Positions 13,352 through 21,158 of a stretch of 21,188 nucleotides of DNA are shown piece by piece; positions within the stretch are counted from its first letter, which is position 1; every line of letters starts with the position of its first letter. This DNA is from an uncultured Lachnospiraceae bacterium (GTDB lineage Bacteria > Bacillota > Clostridia > Lachnospirales > Lachnospiraceae): positions 1 through 21,188 of the forward strand of contig CALGGH010000273.1 in NCBI GenBank assembly GCA_937916415.1, in the 5' to 3' direction. The notes below the pieces were generated by a model, which had not been told where the DNA came from, did not search any database, and saw nothing but the letters and a program-made list of their open reading frames with translations. The position numbers and the translations under genes were made by a program.

Positions 13352-13998
13352 TATGCCTGACCAAGTATCGCCGTAATGTCGTCAAACACATCCTTCATGT
13401 CCTTGGTGCCGTCCACGTCGCGGATGACTCCCTTTTTGGAATAATATTCAATGAGGGGCTGTGTCTGATCATGATAAACCTTAAGCCTGTTCTGTACGGT
13501 CTCAGGCTTGTCATCATCCCTGAGGATCAGTTCGGAGCCGCAGACGTCGCATATTCCTTCCTTTTTGGGCGGAACGTGCTCCACGTGATATGTTGCTCCG
13601 CAGTTTATGCATGCCCTTCTGCCGCTCATGCGCCTGACTATGTTCTCGTCCGGCACGTCCACGTTTATGGCTACGTCGATGGTCTCGCCAAGCTTGGTCA
13701 ATTCCTGGTCCAGGATCTCGGCCTGCGGAATGGTCCTCGGAAAACCGTCGAGCACGTAACCGCCGGCGCAGTCATCCTGTGCCACCCTGTCCAACAGAAT
13801 GCTCACCGTCAGTTCATCCGGAACGAGCTCTCCCTTGTCCATGTAAGCCTTAGCCTTCTGACCAAGTTCGGTATTGTTCTTGATGTTGGCCCTGAAGATG
13901 TCTCCGGTGGACACGTGGGGGATGCCATATCTCTCAGCTATCATCTTGGCCTGCGTGCCTTTGCCGGCTCCGGGCGCTCCAAGCATTATTATCTTCAT
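13351..13998 (-). CDS. adk: Adenylate kinase (zinc-lid type)
   Basis: Adk interconverts 2 ADP with ATP and AMP. The 215-residue product has P-loop GAPGAGKGT (7-15), AMP-binding STGDIFR (30-36), the LDGFPRT motif (83-89), and a lid with four cysteines C130, C133, C150 and C153 (CINC and CDVC-type pairs) that bind zinc, usual in Gram-positive bacteria. It follows secY after a 96-base spacer holding a hairpin; secY-adk-map is the classic order. Confidence 0.98.
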   Translation of the reverse strand: MKIIMLGAPGAGKGTQAKMIAERYGIPHVSTGDIFRANIKNNTELGQKAKAYMDKGELVPDELTVSILLDRVAQDDCAGGYVLDGFPRTIPQAEILDQELTKLGETIDVAINVDVPDENIVRRMSGRRACINCGATYHVEHVPPKKEGICDVCGSELILRDDDKPETVQNRLKVYHDQTQPLIEYYSKKGVIRDVDGTKDMKDVFDDITAILGQA

Positions 13999-14019
13999 CT
14001 CTTACTTCCTTTTCTCAAA

Positions 14020-14068
14020 ATAACGCACAAAACAGAAGGTGCGCATGCAGCCCTCTGTTTTGTGTTAT
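14020..14068 (-). terminator. Long hairpin between secY and adk (possible weak terminator)
   Basis: An inverted repeat pairs 14026-14036 with 14054-14064 (CACAAAACAGA / TCTGTTTTGTG, 11 bp), with further pairs outside (ATAA/TTAT) and near the loop. In minus-strand reading the right-hand exit is TTATTTTGAG, only modestly T-rich. It may act as a partial terminator, lowering adk-map-infA relative to the ribosomal genes, or as an RNA processing and stability element. Confidence 0.5.
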
Positions 14069-14094
14069 GTACGCATTGTTACGGGCACGCCTCA

Positions 14095-15408
14095 TCAGTC
14101 ATTGAGGAATCCCTTATAATTACGAACCAGCATCTGAGACTCAACCTGCTTGATCGTCTCGAGAACGACGCTGACGATAATGATCAGGCTGGTACCGCCG
14201 AACGATACGTTGGCTCCGAAGAGGCCATTGAATATGAACGGAAGTATGCACACGATGATCAGTCCTATCGCGCCGATGAACACGATGTAGTTGAGTATCC
14301 TGGCCAGATAATCACTGGTGGGCTTGCCGGGACGTATGCCGGGTATGAAGCCGCCCTGCTTCTTTATGTTGTCCGCGATCTCCAACGGATTGAAGGTGAT
14401 CGAGGTGTAAAAGTAAGCAAAGAACACAACCAGCAGGATGTATGCCAACAGTCCGATGGAATAAATCGGCTGCTGGGGATTGCACCAGTTATTCGAGGAC
14501 AGTCCCTTGAGGATCTCGCTCCATACTCCGGTACCGTTATAGTTGAAGAATGAGCAGATGATCACGGGGAACTGCATGAGGCTGGATGCGAAGATGACGG
14601 GAATCACGCCGCCGGTGTTGACCTTCAGCGGAATGTTGGTCGTCTGTCCTCCAACCATCTTACGTCCCTGAACCTTCTTGGCATACTGCACGGGGATGCG
14701 CCTTACGCCGTCGTTAAGGATGATTACCAGCACTACCATGCCTACGATTATGGCTATGATGATGATCGCTGATACGGCTCCTTTTGCTATGGACTTGTTC
14801 TTGACGAACTGCTCATACAGGGAAGCTATGTCCTGAGGCACCCTTGACAGGATGTTGATCGTCAGGACGATGGAGATGCCGTTTCCGATGCCGTTCTCGG
14901 TGATGCGCTCGCCGATCCACATAAGGAATGCGGAACCTGCCGTAAGGGCGGATATGACAAGTATCACGTTAAGGGCATTGAAGTTCTCCAAAAGGCCGCT
15001 TCTGCCGAATCCGATGGCCATGGCCGTGGACTCGATCAGAGCCAGTGCAACCGTCACGTAACGTGTGATGGATGCGATCTTCTTACGTCCATCTTCGCCG
15101 TCACGCTGCATTTCCTCCAGCTTGGGGATTGCTATCGTGAGCAGCTGCATGATGATGGATGAAGTAATATAAGGAGTGATGTTCAGGGCTATGATCGACA
15201 TGTTGAGGAACGATCCGCCCGTAAATGCATCAAAGAAATTGAATGCATCTCCGGTCTGCTTTGCAAACCAGTTGGCGAAATAATCCCTGTCAACGCCCGG
15301 AACGGGAAGCTGGGAAGCAAACCTTATGACGACAAGCATGAGCAGCGTCATCAGGATCTTGTTTCTCAGCTCTTTGATTTTAAAAGCATTCTGTACGGTA
15401 TTGAACAT
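14095..15408 (-). CDS. secY: Preprotein translocase channel subunit SecY
   Basis: SecY forms the inner-membrane protein-conducting channel with SecE and SecG. The 437-residue product begins MFNTVQNAFKIKELRNKI, has RFASQLPVPGVD near residue 29, GGSFLNMSIIALNITPYI near 64, the GERITENGIGNGISI segment near 165, and KKQGGFIPGIRPG near 344. About ten hydrophobic transmembrane segments are readable. Its start overlaps the rplO stop by one base (TAATG), so its translation is coupled to L15, as usual for the spc operon. Confidence 0.98.
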   Translation of the reverse strand: MFNTVQNAFKIKELRNKILMTLLMLVVIRFASQLPVPGVDRDYFANWFAKQTGDAFNFFDAFTGGSFLNMSIIALNITPYITSSIIMQLLTIAIPKLEEMQRDGEDGRKKIASITRYVTVALALIESTAMAIGFGRSGLLENFNALNVILVISALTAGSAFLMWIGERITENGIGNGISIVLTINILSRVPQDIASLYEQFVKNKSIAKGAVSAIIIIAIIVGMVVLVIILNDGVRRIPVQYAKKVQGRKMVGGQTTNIPLKVNTGGVIPVIFASSLMQFPVIICSFFNYNGTGVWSEILKGLSSNNWCNPQQPIYSIGLLAYILLVVFFAYFYTSITFNPLEIADNIKKQGGFIPGIRPGKPTSDYLARILNYIVFIGAIGLIIVCILPFIFNGLFGANVSFGGTSLIIIVSVVLETIKQVESQMLVRNYKGFLND

Positions 15409-15848
15409 TAGATCACCTCTGCAGTTCCCCCGAGTGCCTCGATCTTCTCCTTAGCGGATGCGCTGTATGCATTGACCTTGACGCTCAGTTTCTTGGTAAG
15501 CTCACCATTGCCTAAGATTTTAACGCCGTCTCCGGTTTTCTTGATTATGCCTCTTTCGAGCATCTCTTCAATGCCGACCTCGGCGCCGTTGTCAAAAACT
15601 TCTAATGCGCTTAAGTTTACAGCTATTATTTCCTTACTATTCCTGTTTTTGAAGCCTCTCTTGGGAAGTCGGCGGTACAGGGGCATCTGGCCGCCTTCAA
15701 ATCCAATCCTGGGAGCTCCTGAACGGGCCTTCTGACCTTTGTGACCCTTACCGGCAGTCTTGCCGTTTCCTGAACCGTGTCCGCGGCCTCTTCTGAAGTT
15801 GTCGCTATGCTTAGAGCCAGCTGCGGGCGATAAATTAGATAATTCCAT
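15408..15848 (-). CDS. rplO: Large ribosomal subunit protein L15
   Basis: L15 is a 50S protein with a long basic extension reaching into the subunit core. The 146-residue product begins MELSNLSPAAGSKHSDN, has the glycine/lysine-rich RRGRGHGSGNGKTAGKGHKG (near 22-42), GFEGGQMPLYRRLPKRGF near 52, and a normal C-terminal domain. A GTG one codon upstream is possible, but the ATG at 15848, sharing its A with the rpmD stop (TGATG) and matching family N-termini, is preferred; GAGGAGG precedes it. Confidence 0.97.
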   Translation of the reverse strand: MELSNLSPAAGSKHSDNFRRGRGHGSGNGKTAGKGHKGQKARSGAPRIGFEGGQMPLYRRLPKRGFKNRNSKEIIAVNLSALEVFDNGAEVGIEEMLERGIIKKTGDGVKILGNGELTKKLSVKVNAYSASAKEKIEALGGTAEVI

Positions 15849-16030
15849 CACGCTTCCTCCTCTACTGAAACTAAGTGGCTGACCTTCTGAATCTGACCTC
15901 TGGTTGCTCCGTTGTCAGGCAGTTCAACCGTCTGATGAAGCTTTCTCAATCCCATGGCCTTGATCGTGGCTCTCTGCTTGGGGATTGCTCCAATCGGAGA
16001 CTTAACTAACGTAATCTTTAACTTTGCCAT
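15848..16030 (-). CDS. rpmD: Large ribosomal subunit protein L30
   Basis: L30 is a small 50S protein. The 60-residue product begins MAKLKITLVKSPIGAIPKQR, continues with the family motif ATIKAMGLRKLHQTVELPDN, and ends at VSVEEEA. The frame is open for eleven more codons upstream into the rpsE end, but the ATG at 16030 has AGGAGAAG just upstream and matches family length. It lies 13 bases after rpsE and overlaps rplO by one base. Confidence 0.97.
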   Translation of the reverse strand: MAKLKITLVKSPIGAIPKQRATIKAMGLRKLHQTVELPDNGATRGQIQKVSHLVSVEEEA

Positions 16031-16043
16031 CTCTTCTCCTTTC

Positions 16044-16553
16044 TTAGCCCAGGATCTCGGCAACTGTCTTGCCGCGCTTCCTGGCTACTTCCTCAGGAGT
16101 CTTAAGCTGAGTGAGTCCGTGAATGGTGGCAAGGACCACGTTCTGCTTATTGTTAGATCCGAGGGACTTGGTACGGATGTTCCTGATGCCTGCAAGCTCG
16201 CAAACCACACGTGCGGGACCGCCGGCGATGATACCAGTACCTTCGGGAGCCTTCTTGAGCAGCACGTTGGCTGAGCCATACTTGCCAAAAGTATCATGCG
16301 TAAGGGAAGCATTGTCATCCATGGCCACCTCCACGAGGTGCTTCATGGCGTCTTCCTTGCCCTTGCGGATGGCTTCAGGGATTTCCACTGCCTTTCCGAG
16401 GCCCGCTCCTACGTGTCCATTGCCATCTCCTACGACCACCAGGGCGGTGAATCTCATGCTGCGTCCACCCTTGACGGTCTTGGTAACTCTCTTGATGGCA
16501 ACGACCTTATCATTCAGTTCCAGCTGACTTGCGTCAATGATATAGTGTTTCAT
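16044..16553 (-). CDS. rpsE: Small ribosomal subunit protein S5
   Basis: S5 shapes the mRNA entry tunnel and decoding fidelity. The 169-residue product has the double-stranded-RNA-binding-like N-terminal domain with KRVTKTVKGGRSMRFTALVV (about 21-40), GDGNGHVGAGLGKA near 42, then PEGTGIIAGGPAR and LGSNNKQNVVLATIHGL in the C-terminal domain. Length is standard. It follows rplR by 15 bases. Confidence 0.98.
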   Translation of the reverse strand: MKHYIIDASQLELNDKVVAIKRVTKTVKGGRSMRFTALVVVGDGNGHVGAGLGKAVEIPEAIRKGKEDAMKHLVEVAMDDNASLTHDTFGKYGSANVLLKKAPEGTGIIAGGPARVVCELAGIRNIRTKSLGSNNKQNVVLATIHGLTQLKTPEEVARKRGKTVAEILG

Positions 16554-16568
16554 ATCGTCTCCTCTCTA

Positions 16569-16937
16569 TTAGAACTCAAGTCCGGCTTCTCTGGCTGCGT
16601 CGGCGAGCGCCGCGATCTTGCCCTGATAGATAAAGCCGCCTCTGTCAAATACAACTTCCTTGATGCCTGCGTCAACGGCCCTCTTGCCGATCACGCTGCC
16701 GAGATAGGCAGCCGCTTCCGTGTCGTTAGTCTTGGAAAGCTTGGCTTTAACTTCCTTCTCGAGAGTGGAAGCTGAGACGATGGTATTGCCCGCTGTATCG
16801 TCAATGATCTGAGCGTACATGTGCTGATTGCTTCTAAATACAGACAAACGGGGCTTAGAGGCCGTACCGCTCAGGTGGTTACGTATTCTTCTGTGCTTAC
16901 CAGCACGTACTTCCTGTCTTGATTTTTTACTGACCAT
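16569..16937 (-). CDS. rplR: Large ribosomal subunit protein L18
   Basis: L18 binds 5S rRNA together with L5. The 122-residue product has a basic start (MVSKKSRQEVRAGKHRRIR), the RPRLSVFRSN-type motif here as KPRLSVFRSNQHMYAQIIDD, and the C-terminal VVFDRGGFIYQGKIAALADAA with the conserved FDRGG. Length is standard and it lies 20 bases after rplF. Confidence 0.98.
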   Translation of the reverse strand: MVSKKSRQEVRAGKHRRIRNHLSGTASKPRLSVFRSNQHMYAQIIDDTAGNTIVSASTLEKEVKAKLSKTNDTEAAAYLGSVIGKRAVDAGIKEVVFDRGGFIYQGKIAALADAAREAGLEF

Positions 16938-16957
16938 CTTTGTACTCTCCTTATAAT

Positions 16958-17500
16958 TTATTTCTTACCGGCTTTTCCTGCCTTACGACGGATAGTTTCA
17001 TCAGCATACTTGATGCCCTTGCCCTTATAAGGTTCAGGCCTTCTCTTATCTCTTATCTCTGCTGCGAACTGTCCTACCTTCTCCTTGTCGATGCCCTTTA
17101 CGATGATGACGTTCTGACCGTCAACGGTGGTTTCGATGCCCTCAGGATCGGTCATCTCCACAGGATGAGAGTAACCCAGGTTCAGTGTAAGAGTCTTACC
17201 GGACTTGGATGCCCTGTAGCCAACGCCGTTGACCTCGAGCTTCTTCTCGTATCCTTCGGTAACGCCGACTACCATGTTGTGGATCAGCGTTCTGGTAAGA
17301 CCGTGTAATGATTTCATCTTTTTGAGATCATTGGGACGTGCAACCGTAAGCTGACCATCCTCAAGCTTGATCTCCATCTCAGGGGGGAGCGTTCTCTTTA
17401 ACTCACCCTTGGGACCCTTTACAGTCACTGTGTTATTTTCTGCCACATCGACGGTAACTCCCGCCGGCACGGCGATTGGCATTCTTCCTATTCGTGACAT
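16958..17500 (-). CDS. rplF: Large ribosomal subunit protein L6
   Basis: L6 supports the factor-binding region of the 50S subunit next to the sarcin-ricin loop. The 180-residue product begins MSRIGRMPIAVPAGVTVD, has GPKGELKRTLP near residue 29, LEVNGVGYRA near 88, and the L6 signature region RRPEPYKGKGIKY near 153. GGAGGT lies about eight bases before the start. The 90-base spacer after rpsH contains two hairpins. Confidence 0.98.
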   Translation of the reverse strand: MSRIGRMPIAVPAGVTVDVAENNTVTVKGPKGELKRTLPPEMEIKLEDGQLTVARPNDLKKMKSLHGLTRTLIHNMVVGVTEGYEKKLEVNGVGYRASKSGKTLTLNLGYSHPVEMTDPEGIETTVDGQNVIIVKGIDKEKVGQFAAEIRDKRRPEPYKGKGIKYADETIRRKAGKAGKK

Positions 17501-17533
17501 GCCCGTACCTCCTATAAACTATTTATGCTACGC

Positions 17534-17582
17534 GCACAATGGGACGTTGTGCAGCCTGTTCTGAAGTATGCGAAGTACTTCA
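17534..17582 (-). promoter_or_regulatory. Pair of hairpins in the rpsH-rplF spacer
   Basis: GCACAA/TTGTGC (17534-17552, 7-base loop) and TGAAGTA/TACTTCA (17562-17582, 7-base loop) lie between the rpsH stop and the rplF ribosome binding site, in the longest spacer of the spc block. No T run follows, so termination is unlikely. They could mark an RNA processing or protein-binding site. Confidence 0.4.
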
Positions 17583-17590
17583 AGGCTTAA

Positions 17591-17992
17591 TTACCAAACA
17601 AAAGCCAATACTTCGCCGCCGACCTGCAGCTCCCTGGCCTTCTTGTCGGTGATGACGCCCTGATTGGTAGAGATTATTGCTATTCCTAAGCCGCCGAGAA
17701 CCTTGGGAAGCTCATCCTTGCCTGCGTATACGCGCAGACCGGGCTTGGAAATCCTCTTAATGCCGCTTATGATCTTGTCATTCTTGTCCTCGCCATACTT
17801 CAGCGTGATGTGAATGTTCTTGAAGCTGCCGGCATCAGTCAGCTCATATTTCCTGATGTATCCTTCTTCAAAAAGAATCTCAGCGATAGCTTCTTTCATC
17901 TTGGAAGAAGGAATGTCAACCGTATCATGTTTTGCAGTATTCGCATTACGGATTCTAGTAAGCATATCTGCAATGGGATCGCTCATTGTCAT
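17591..17992 (-). CDS. rpsH: Small ribosomal subunit protein S8
   Basis: S8 binds the central domain of 16S rRNA and regulates the spc operon in E. coli. The 133-residue product begins MTMSDPIADMLTRIRNANTA, has SKMKEAIAEILFEEGYI near residue 30, GLRVYAGKDELPKVLGGLGI near 88, and the S8 C-terminal ISTNQGVITDKKARE. AAGGAGG eight bases upstream supports the first of two nearby ATGs. It lies 32 bases after rpsZ. Confidence 0.98.
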   Translation of the reverse strand: MTMSDPIADMLTRIRNANTAKHDTVDIPSSKMKEAIAEILFEEGYIRKYELTDAGSFKNIHITLKYGEDKNDKIISGIKRISKPGLRVYAGKDELPKVLGGLGIAIISTNQGVITDKKARELQVGGEVLAFVW

Positions 17993-18024
17993 TTGTATTG
18001 CCTCCTTACTCTAATAGTTCCTAA

Positions 18025-18210
18025 TCACCAACTGGCCTTCTTTACGCCCGGTATCTGACCCTTGTATGCCAGTTCGCGGAAGCAAACTCTGCAGATCCCG
18101 TACTTGCGAAGCACTGAATGCGGACGGCCGCATAATCTGCAACGAGTGTATTCTCTGGTGGAGAATTTAGGTTTACGCTGCTGCTTTACCTTCATAGATG
18201 TCTTAGCCAT
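18025..18210 (-). CDS. rpsZ: Small ribosomal subunit protein S14, zinc type
   Basis: S14 is a 30S head protein. The 61-residue product carries the four zinc-binding cysteines C24, C27, C40 and C43 (CRLC and CRVC), which mark the short zinc form (also called rpsN type Z) found in Gram-positive spc operons. RKYGICRVCFRELAYKGQIP is the conserved core, and the protein ends GVKKASW. It lies 15 bases after rplE. Confidence 0.98.
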   Translation of the reverse strand: MAKTSMKVKQQRKPKFSTREYTRCRLCGRPHSVLRKYGICRVCFRELAYKGQIPGVKKASW

Positions 18211-18225
18211 GAATATTGTTCCTCC

Positions 18226-18771
18226 TTAATTTCTGGCAAAAGGCATGCCGAAAAGTCTCAGTAATTCTCTTGACTCCTCGTCAGTCTTAGCAGTGGTAAC
18301 GACGATGACGTCCATACCCCTGACCTTATCAACCTTGTCATACTCGATCTCAGGAAAGATCAGCTGCTCCTTGATGCCGAGTGCATAGTTGCCTCTGCCG
18401 TCAAAGGAGTTGGGATCCACGCCCCTGAAGTCGCGCACACGGGGCAGAGCCAGATTAACGAGCCTGTCAAGGAACTCATACATCTTGTCACCCCTCAGGG
18501 TCGTCTTGCAGCCAATGGCCATGCCTTCCCTGATCTTGAAGTTAGCGATTGAGTTCTTTGCCCTGGTGATCACGGCCTTCTGGCCCGTGATGGTTTCCAT
18601 GTCCGCAACGGCACTTTCGAGCACCTTAGCATTATCCTTGGCTTCGCCTACACCCATATTGACAACGATCTTGTCAAGCTTGGGGACCTGCATTACGTTC
18701 TTGTAGCCGAACTTAGCGGTCATGGCGTCAACAATCTCTTTTTTATAAGTTTCTTTAAGTCTTGCGCTCAA
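18226..18771 (-). CDS. rplE: Large ribosomal subunit protein L5
   Basis: L5 binds 5S rRNA and contacts P-site tRNA. The 181-residue product begins MSARLKETYKKEIVDAM, has KIVVNMGVGEAKDNAK near residue 34, TGQKAVITRAKNSIANFKIR near 62, and DFRGVDPNSFDGRGNYALGI near 118, all highly conserved. Length is standard and it lies 17 bases after rplX. Confidence 0.98.
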   Translation of the reverse strand: MSARLKETYKKEIVDAMTAKFGYKNVMQVPKLDKIVVNMGVGEAKDNAKVLESAVADMETITGQKAVITRAKNSIANFKIREGMAIGCKTTLRGDKMYEFLDRLVNLALPRVRDFRGVDPNSFDGRGNYALGIKEQLIFPEIEYDKVDKVRGMDVIVVTTAKTDEESRELLRLFGMPFARN

Positions 18772-18788
18772 CTCTCAGACCTCCTATC

Positions 18789-19100
18789 TCAATCGATGAC
18801 TTCGCCGGTAGACTTAGCTACGCGAACCTTCTTGCCATCTTTAAAGTCAAAGCCGATCCTGGTGGCCTTGCCCTTGTGAATATACATTACGTTGGAAATA
18901 TCAAGAGGAGCCTCTTTCTGCACCATTCCGCCGTTAGCATTCATGGCCGAAGGTTTTTCATGCTTGGTCATTATGTTGATTCCCTCAACCAGAACCTTTC
19001 CGTTTTTGAAGTCAACCGAGAGGACCTTGCCTTCCCTGTCTTTATCTTTTCCGGTGATCACCTTTACGGTATCACCCTTTTTAATCTTACAAGTAGCCAT
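18789..19100 (-). CDS. rplX: Large ribosomal subunit protein L24
   Basis: L24 starts 50S assembly at the tunnel exit. The 103-residue product has the N-terminal KOW motif (KIKKGDTVKVITGKDKDREG, residues 5-24), the EGINIMTKHEKPSA segment near 39, and APLDISNVMYIHKGKATRIG near 64. Length is normal. It lies 12 bases after rplN with AAGGAGG upstream. Confidence 0.98.
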   Translation of the reverse strand: MATCKIKKGDTVKVITGKDKDREGKVLSVDFKNGKVLVEGINIMTKHEKPSAMNANGGMVQKEAPLDISNVMYIHKGKATRIGFDFKDGKKVRVAKSTGEVID

Positions 19101-19112
19101 GTGAAGTCCTCC

Positions 19113-19481
19113 TTATAATACTTCGGGAGCGAGGGAGACGATCTTCATGAACTGCTTGTCACGAAGCTCTCTTGCCACGGGTCCGAAAATACGTGTTCCT
19201 CTGGGGGTGTTGTCATCTCTGATGATCACAGCGGCATTCTCGTCAAAACGGATGTAGGATCCGTCCTTGCGGTGTGCGCCCTTGACGGTGCGGACAACTA
19301 CTGCCTTGACCACGTCGCCCTTCTTAACCATTCCTCCCGGAGTTGCATCCTTGACGGTTGCAACGATTATATCGCCGATACTTGCATAACGCCTGGTGGA
19401 GCCTCCCATAACTCTGATGCAGAGAAGCTCTTTTGCGCCGGTATTATCAGCTACTTTCAATCTGCTTTCCTGTTGAATCAT
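19113..19481 (-). CDS. rplN: Large ribosomal subunit protein L14
   Basis: L14 sits at the subunit interface and forms bridges to 16S rRNA. The 122-residue product begins MIQQESRLKVADNTGAKELL, has IRVMGGSTRRYASIGDIIVA near residue 22, the conserved RKDGSYIRFDENAAVII near 71, and GTRIFGPVARELRDK near 95. Length is exactly the family norm. Confidence 0.98.
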   Translation of the reverse strand: MIQQESRLKVADNTGAKELLCIRVMGGSTRRYASIGDIIVATVKDATPGGMVKKGDVVKAVVVRTVKGAHRKDGSYIRFDENAAVIIRDDNTPRGTRIFGPVARELRDKQFMKIVSLAPEVL

Positions 19482-19494
19482 GATTACTCTCCTT

Positions 19495-19749
19495 TTATTT
19501 AGCTTTCTCTACGATCTCGACAAGTCTCCATCTCTTATCCTTGGAAAGAGGTCTTGTCTCCATTACCTTGACGGTATCACCGATGTTGCACTCATTGTTC
19601 TCATCGTGAGCCTTCAGCTTATAGGTCTTCTTAACGACCTTGTTATAAAGCGGATGCTTAACGTGATTCTCTATTGCCACAACGATGGTCTTGTCCATCT
19701 TGTTGCTGGTGACCTTGCCAATACGGGTCTTTCTTAAATTCCTTTCCAC
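19495..19749 (-). CDS. rpsQ: Small ribosomal subunit protein S17
   Basis: S17 is a primary 16S rRNA binder with an OB fold. The 84-residue product begins MERNLRKTRIGKVTSNKMDK, has TIVVAIENHVKHPLYNKVVKK, and contains GDTVKVMETRPLSKDKRWRL, the S17 signature region. It lies 23 bases after rpmC and 13 before rplN. Confidence 0.98.
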   Translation of the reverse strand: MERNLRKTRIGKVTSNKMDKTIVVAIENHVKHPLYNKVVKKTYKLKAHDENNECNIGDTVKVMETRPLSKDKRWRLVEIVEKAK

Positions 19750-19772
19750 TGTAATTCTCCTTTCAATACGAC

Positions 19773-19979
19773 TCAGGCTTCTTTAGCTTTCTGCGTGATC
19801 ACGGTCTGAATTCTGGCTATGTTCTTTCTCACTTCCTTGATCCTGGCCGTATTGTCAAGTTGGTTGGTGGCGTTCTGGAATCGAAGATTAAAAAGTTCCT
19901 TCTTGGCTTCCGTGAGTGCCTGTGCCAGTTCCGCACTATTCTTTTGAGTCAGCTCAGCTGTATATTTATTAGTTTTCAT
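19773..19979 (-). CDS. rpmC: Large ribosomal subunit protein L29
   Basis: L29 lies beside the tunnel exit and helps recruit signal recognition particle and trigger factor. The 68-residue product begins MKTNKYTAELTQKNSAE and has the signature KKELFNLRFQNATNQLDN, then RIKEVRKNIARIQTVITQK. A GTG three codons upstream is in frame but too close to the purine-rich stretch GGAAGGCGGTG; the ATG at 19979 matches the family. It overlaps the rplP end by 11 bases. Confidence 0.97.
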   Translation of the reverse strand: MKTNKYTAELTQKNSAELAQALTEAKKELFNLRFQNATNQLDNTARIKEVRKNIARIQTVITQKAKEA

Positions 19980-20406
19980 TTGCAGCACCGCCTTCCAGAT
20001 CTGCTTTTGACACGATCTTACATTTGCAGGGAAGCTTGTGAGTTGCGAGCCTCAGAGCCTCTTTTGCCACGTCCTCGGGCACACCGGCTATCTCGAACAT
20101 CACGCGTCCCGGCTTAACAACAGCTACCCAGTACTCTACAGCACCCTTTCCGGACCCCATACGGGTGCCGGCAGGTTTGGCGGTAACGGGCTTGTCAGGG
20201 AAAATCTTGATCCAAACCTTACCGCCTCGCTTGATGTAACGGTTGATCGCAATACGGGCTGCCTCTATCTGATTGGATTTGATCCAGCAAGGTTCTGTTG
20301 CGACTATACCGTACTCACCATAGGTGATGGTGTTTCCGCGAGAAGCCTTTCCGGCCATGTTGCCGCGGAACTGCTTACGATATTTTACTCTCTTTGGCAT
20401 TAACAT
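19969..20406 (-). CDS. rplP: Large ribosomal subunit protein L16
   Basis: L16 shapes the A site and peptidyl transferase region. The 145-residue product begins MLMPKRVKYRKQFRGNMAG, has GEYGIVATEPCWIKSNQIEAAR, KIFPDKPVTAKPAGTRMGSGKG near residue 67, and VKPGRVMFEIAGV near 97. It shares one base with the rpsC stop (TAATG), so translation is probably coupled. A second ATG two codons in is possible but less likely. Confidence 0.98.
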   Translation of the reverse strand: MLMPKRVKYRKQFRGNMAGKASRGNTITYGEYGIVATEPCWIKSNQIEAARIAINRYIKRGGKVWIKIFPDKPVTAKPAGTRMGSGKGAVEYWVAVVKPGRVMFEIAGVPEDVAKEALRLATHKLPCKCKIVSKADLEGGAANEN

Positions 20407-21065
20407 TATTTATCGCTCCCTTCCTCGTTAGATTTGGTAGGAAGTACCTCACCTTTGTAAATCCATACCTTAACTCCGACCTTACCATAAGTGGTATCGG
20501 CTTCGGCAAAACCGTAATCAATGTCTGCACGGAGCGTCTGAAGCGGGATGGTACCCTCTGAATAAAACTCCGTACGGGCCATGTCGGCGCCACCCAGACG
20601 GCCTGCGCAGGCTGCCTTGATTCCAAGCGCTCCGGACTTCATCGTCCTGCCCATGCACGACTTCATCGCACGTCTGAAGGACACACGGTTCTCCAGCTGG
20701 CCTGCTATGTTCTCGGCAACAAGCTGAGCATCCTTGTCAGGTCTCTTGATCTCCTTGATGTCAAGCGAGATCTTCTTGGATGAAATCTTGGAAAGTTCCT
20801 TCTTGGTTGCTTCGATCTCGCTGCCGTTCTTGCCGATGACGATACCGGGCTTTGCGGTGAACACGATGATCTTGACCCTGTCAGATGCTCTCTCTATCTC
20901 GATCTTGGAAACTCCTGCGCTGAAAAGCTTTTTCTTGAGGAATTCCCTGATCTTGTAGTCTTCTACCAGATAATCTGCAAAATCCTTGTCATCTGCATAC
21001 CATCTGGAGTCCCAATCTTTAATAACTCCCACTCTCAAACCGTGAGGATTAACTTTCTGTCCCAT
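20406..21065 (-). CDS. rpsC: Small ribosomal subunit protein S3
   Basis: S3 lines the mRNA entry pore. The 219-residue product begins MGQKVNPHGLRVGVIKDWDS, has the KH-domain GKNG loop (78-81), and the C-terminal SGALGIKAACAGRLGGADMAR and RADIDYGFAEADTTYGKVGVKVW segments. The tail is acidic and short. AAAGGAG lies seven bases before the start. It is the first complete gene of the ribosomal cluster here; rplV should lie upstream but is cut off by the window end. Confidence 0.98.
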   Translation of the reverse strand: MGQKVNPHGLRVGVIKDWDSRWYADDKDFADYLVEDYKIREFLKKKLFSAGVSKIEIERASDRVKIIVFTAKPGIVIGKNGSEIEATKKELSKISSKKISLDIKEIKRPDKDAQLVAENIAGQLENRVSFRRAMKSCMGRTMKSGALGIKAACAGRLGGADMARTEFYSEGTIPLQTLRADIDYGFAEADTTYGKVGVKVWIYKGEVLPTKSNEEGSDK

Positions 21066-21158
21066 TGATATCTCCTTTCAACCGACCTATGCACGGTTTA
21101 TGTGACTCAGGATCCGTCAATAATCAATCTGGTCATCTTGCTTGTCTGCTTTCCCGAC

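Noticed and set aside
13471..14553. 360-codon plus-strand open frame across adk and secY
   Set aside because: It is entirely antisense to two well-conserved genes, has no ribosome binding site or promoter, and its product resembles no protein family.
21107..21158. Possible C-terminal end of rplV upstream of rpsC
   Set aside because: Two frames are open for 13-16 codons up to the adapter, but neither shows a recognisable L22 ending, so the call cannot be supported.
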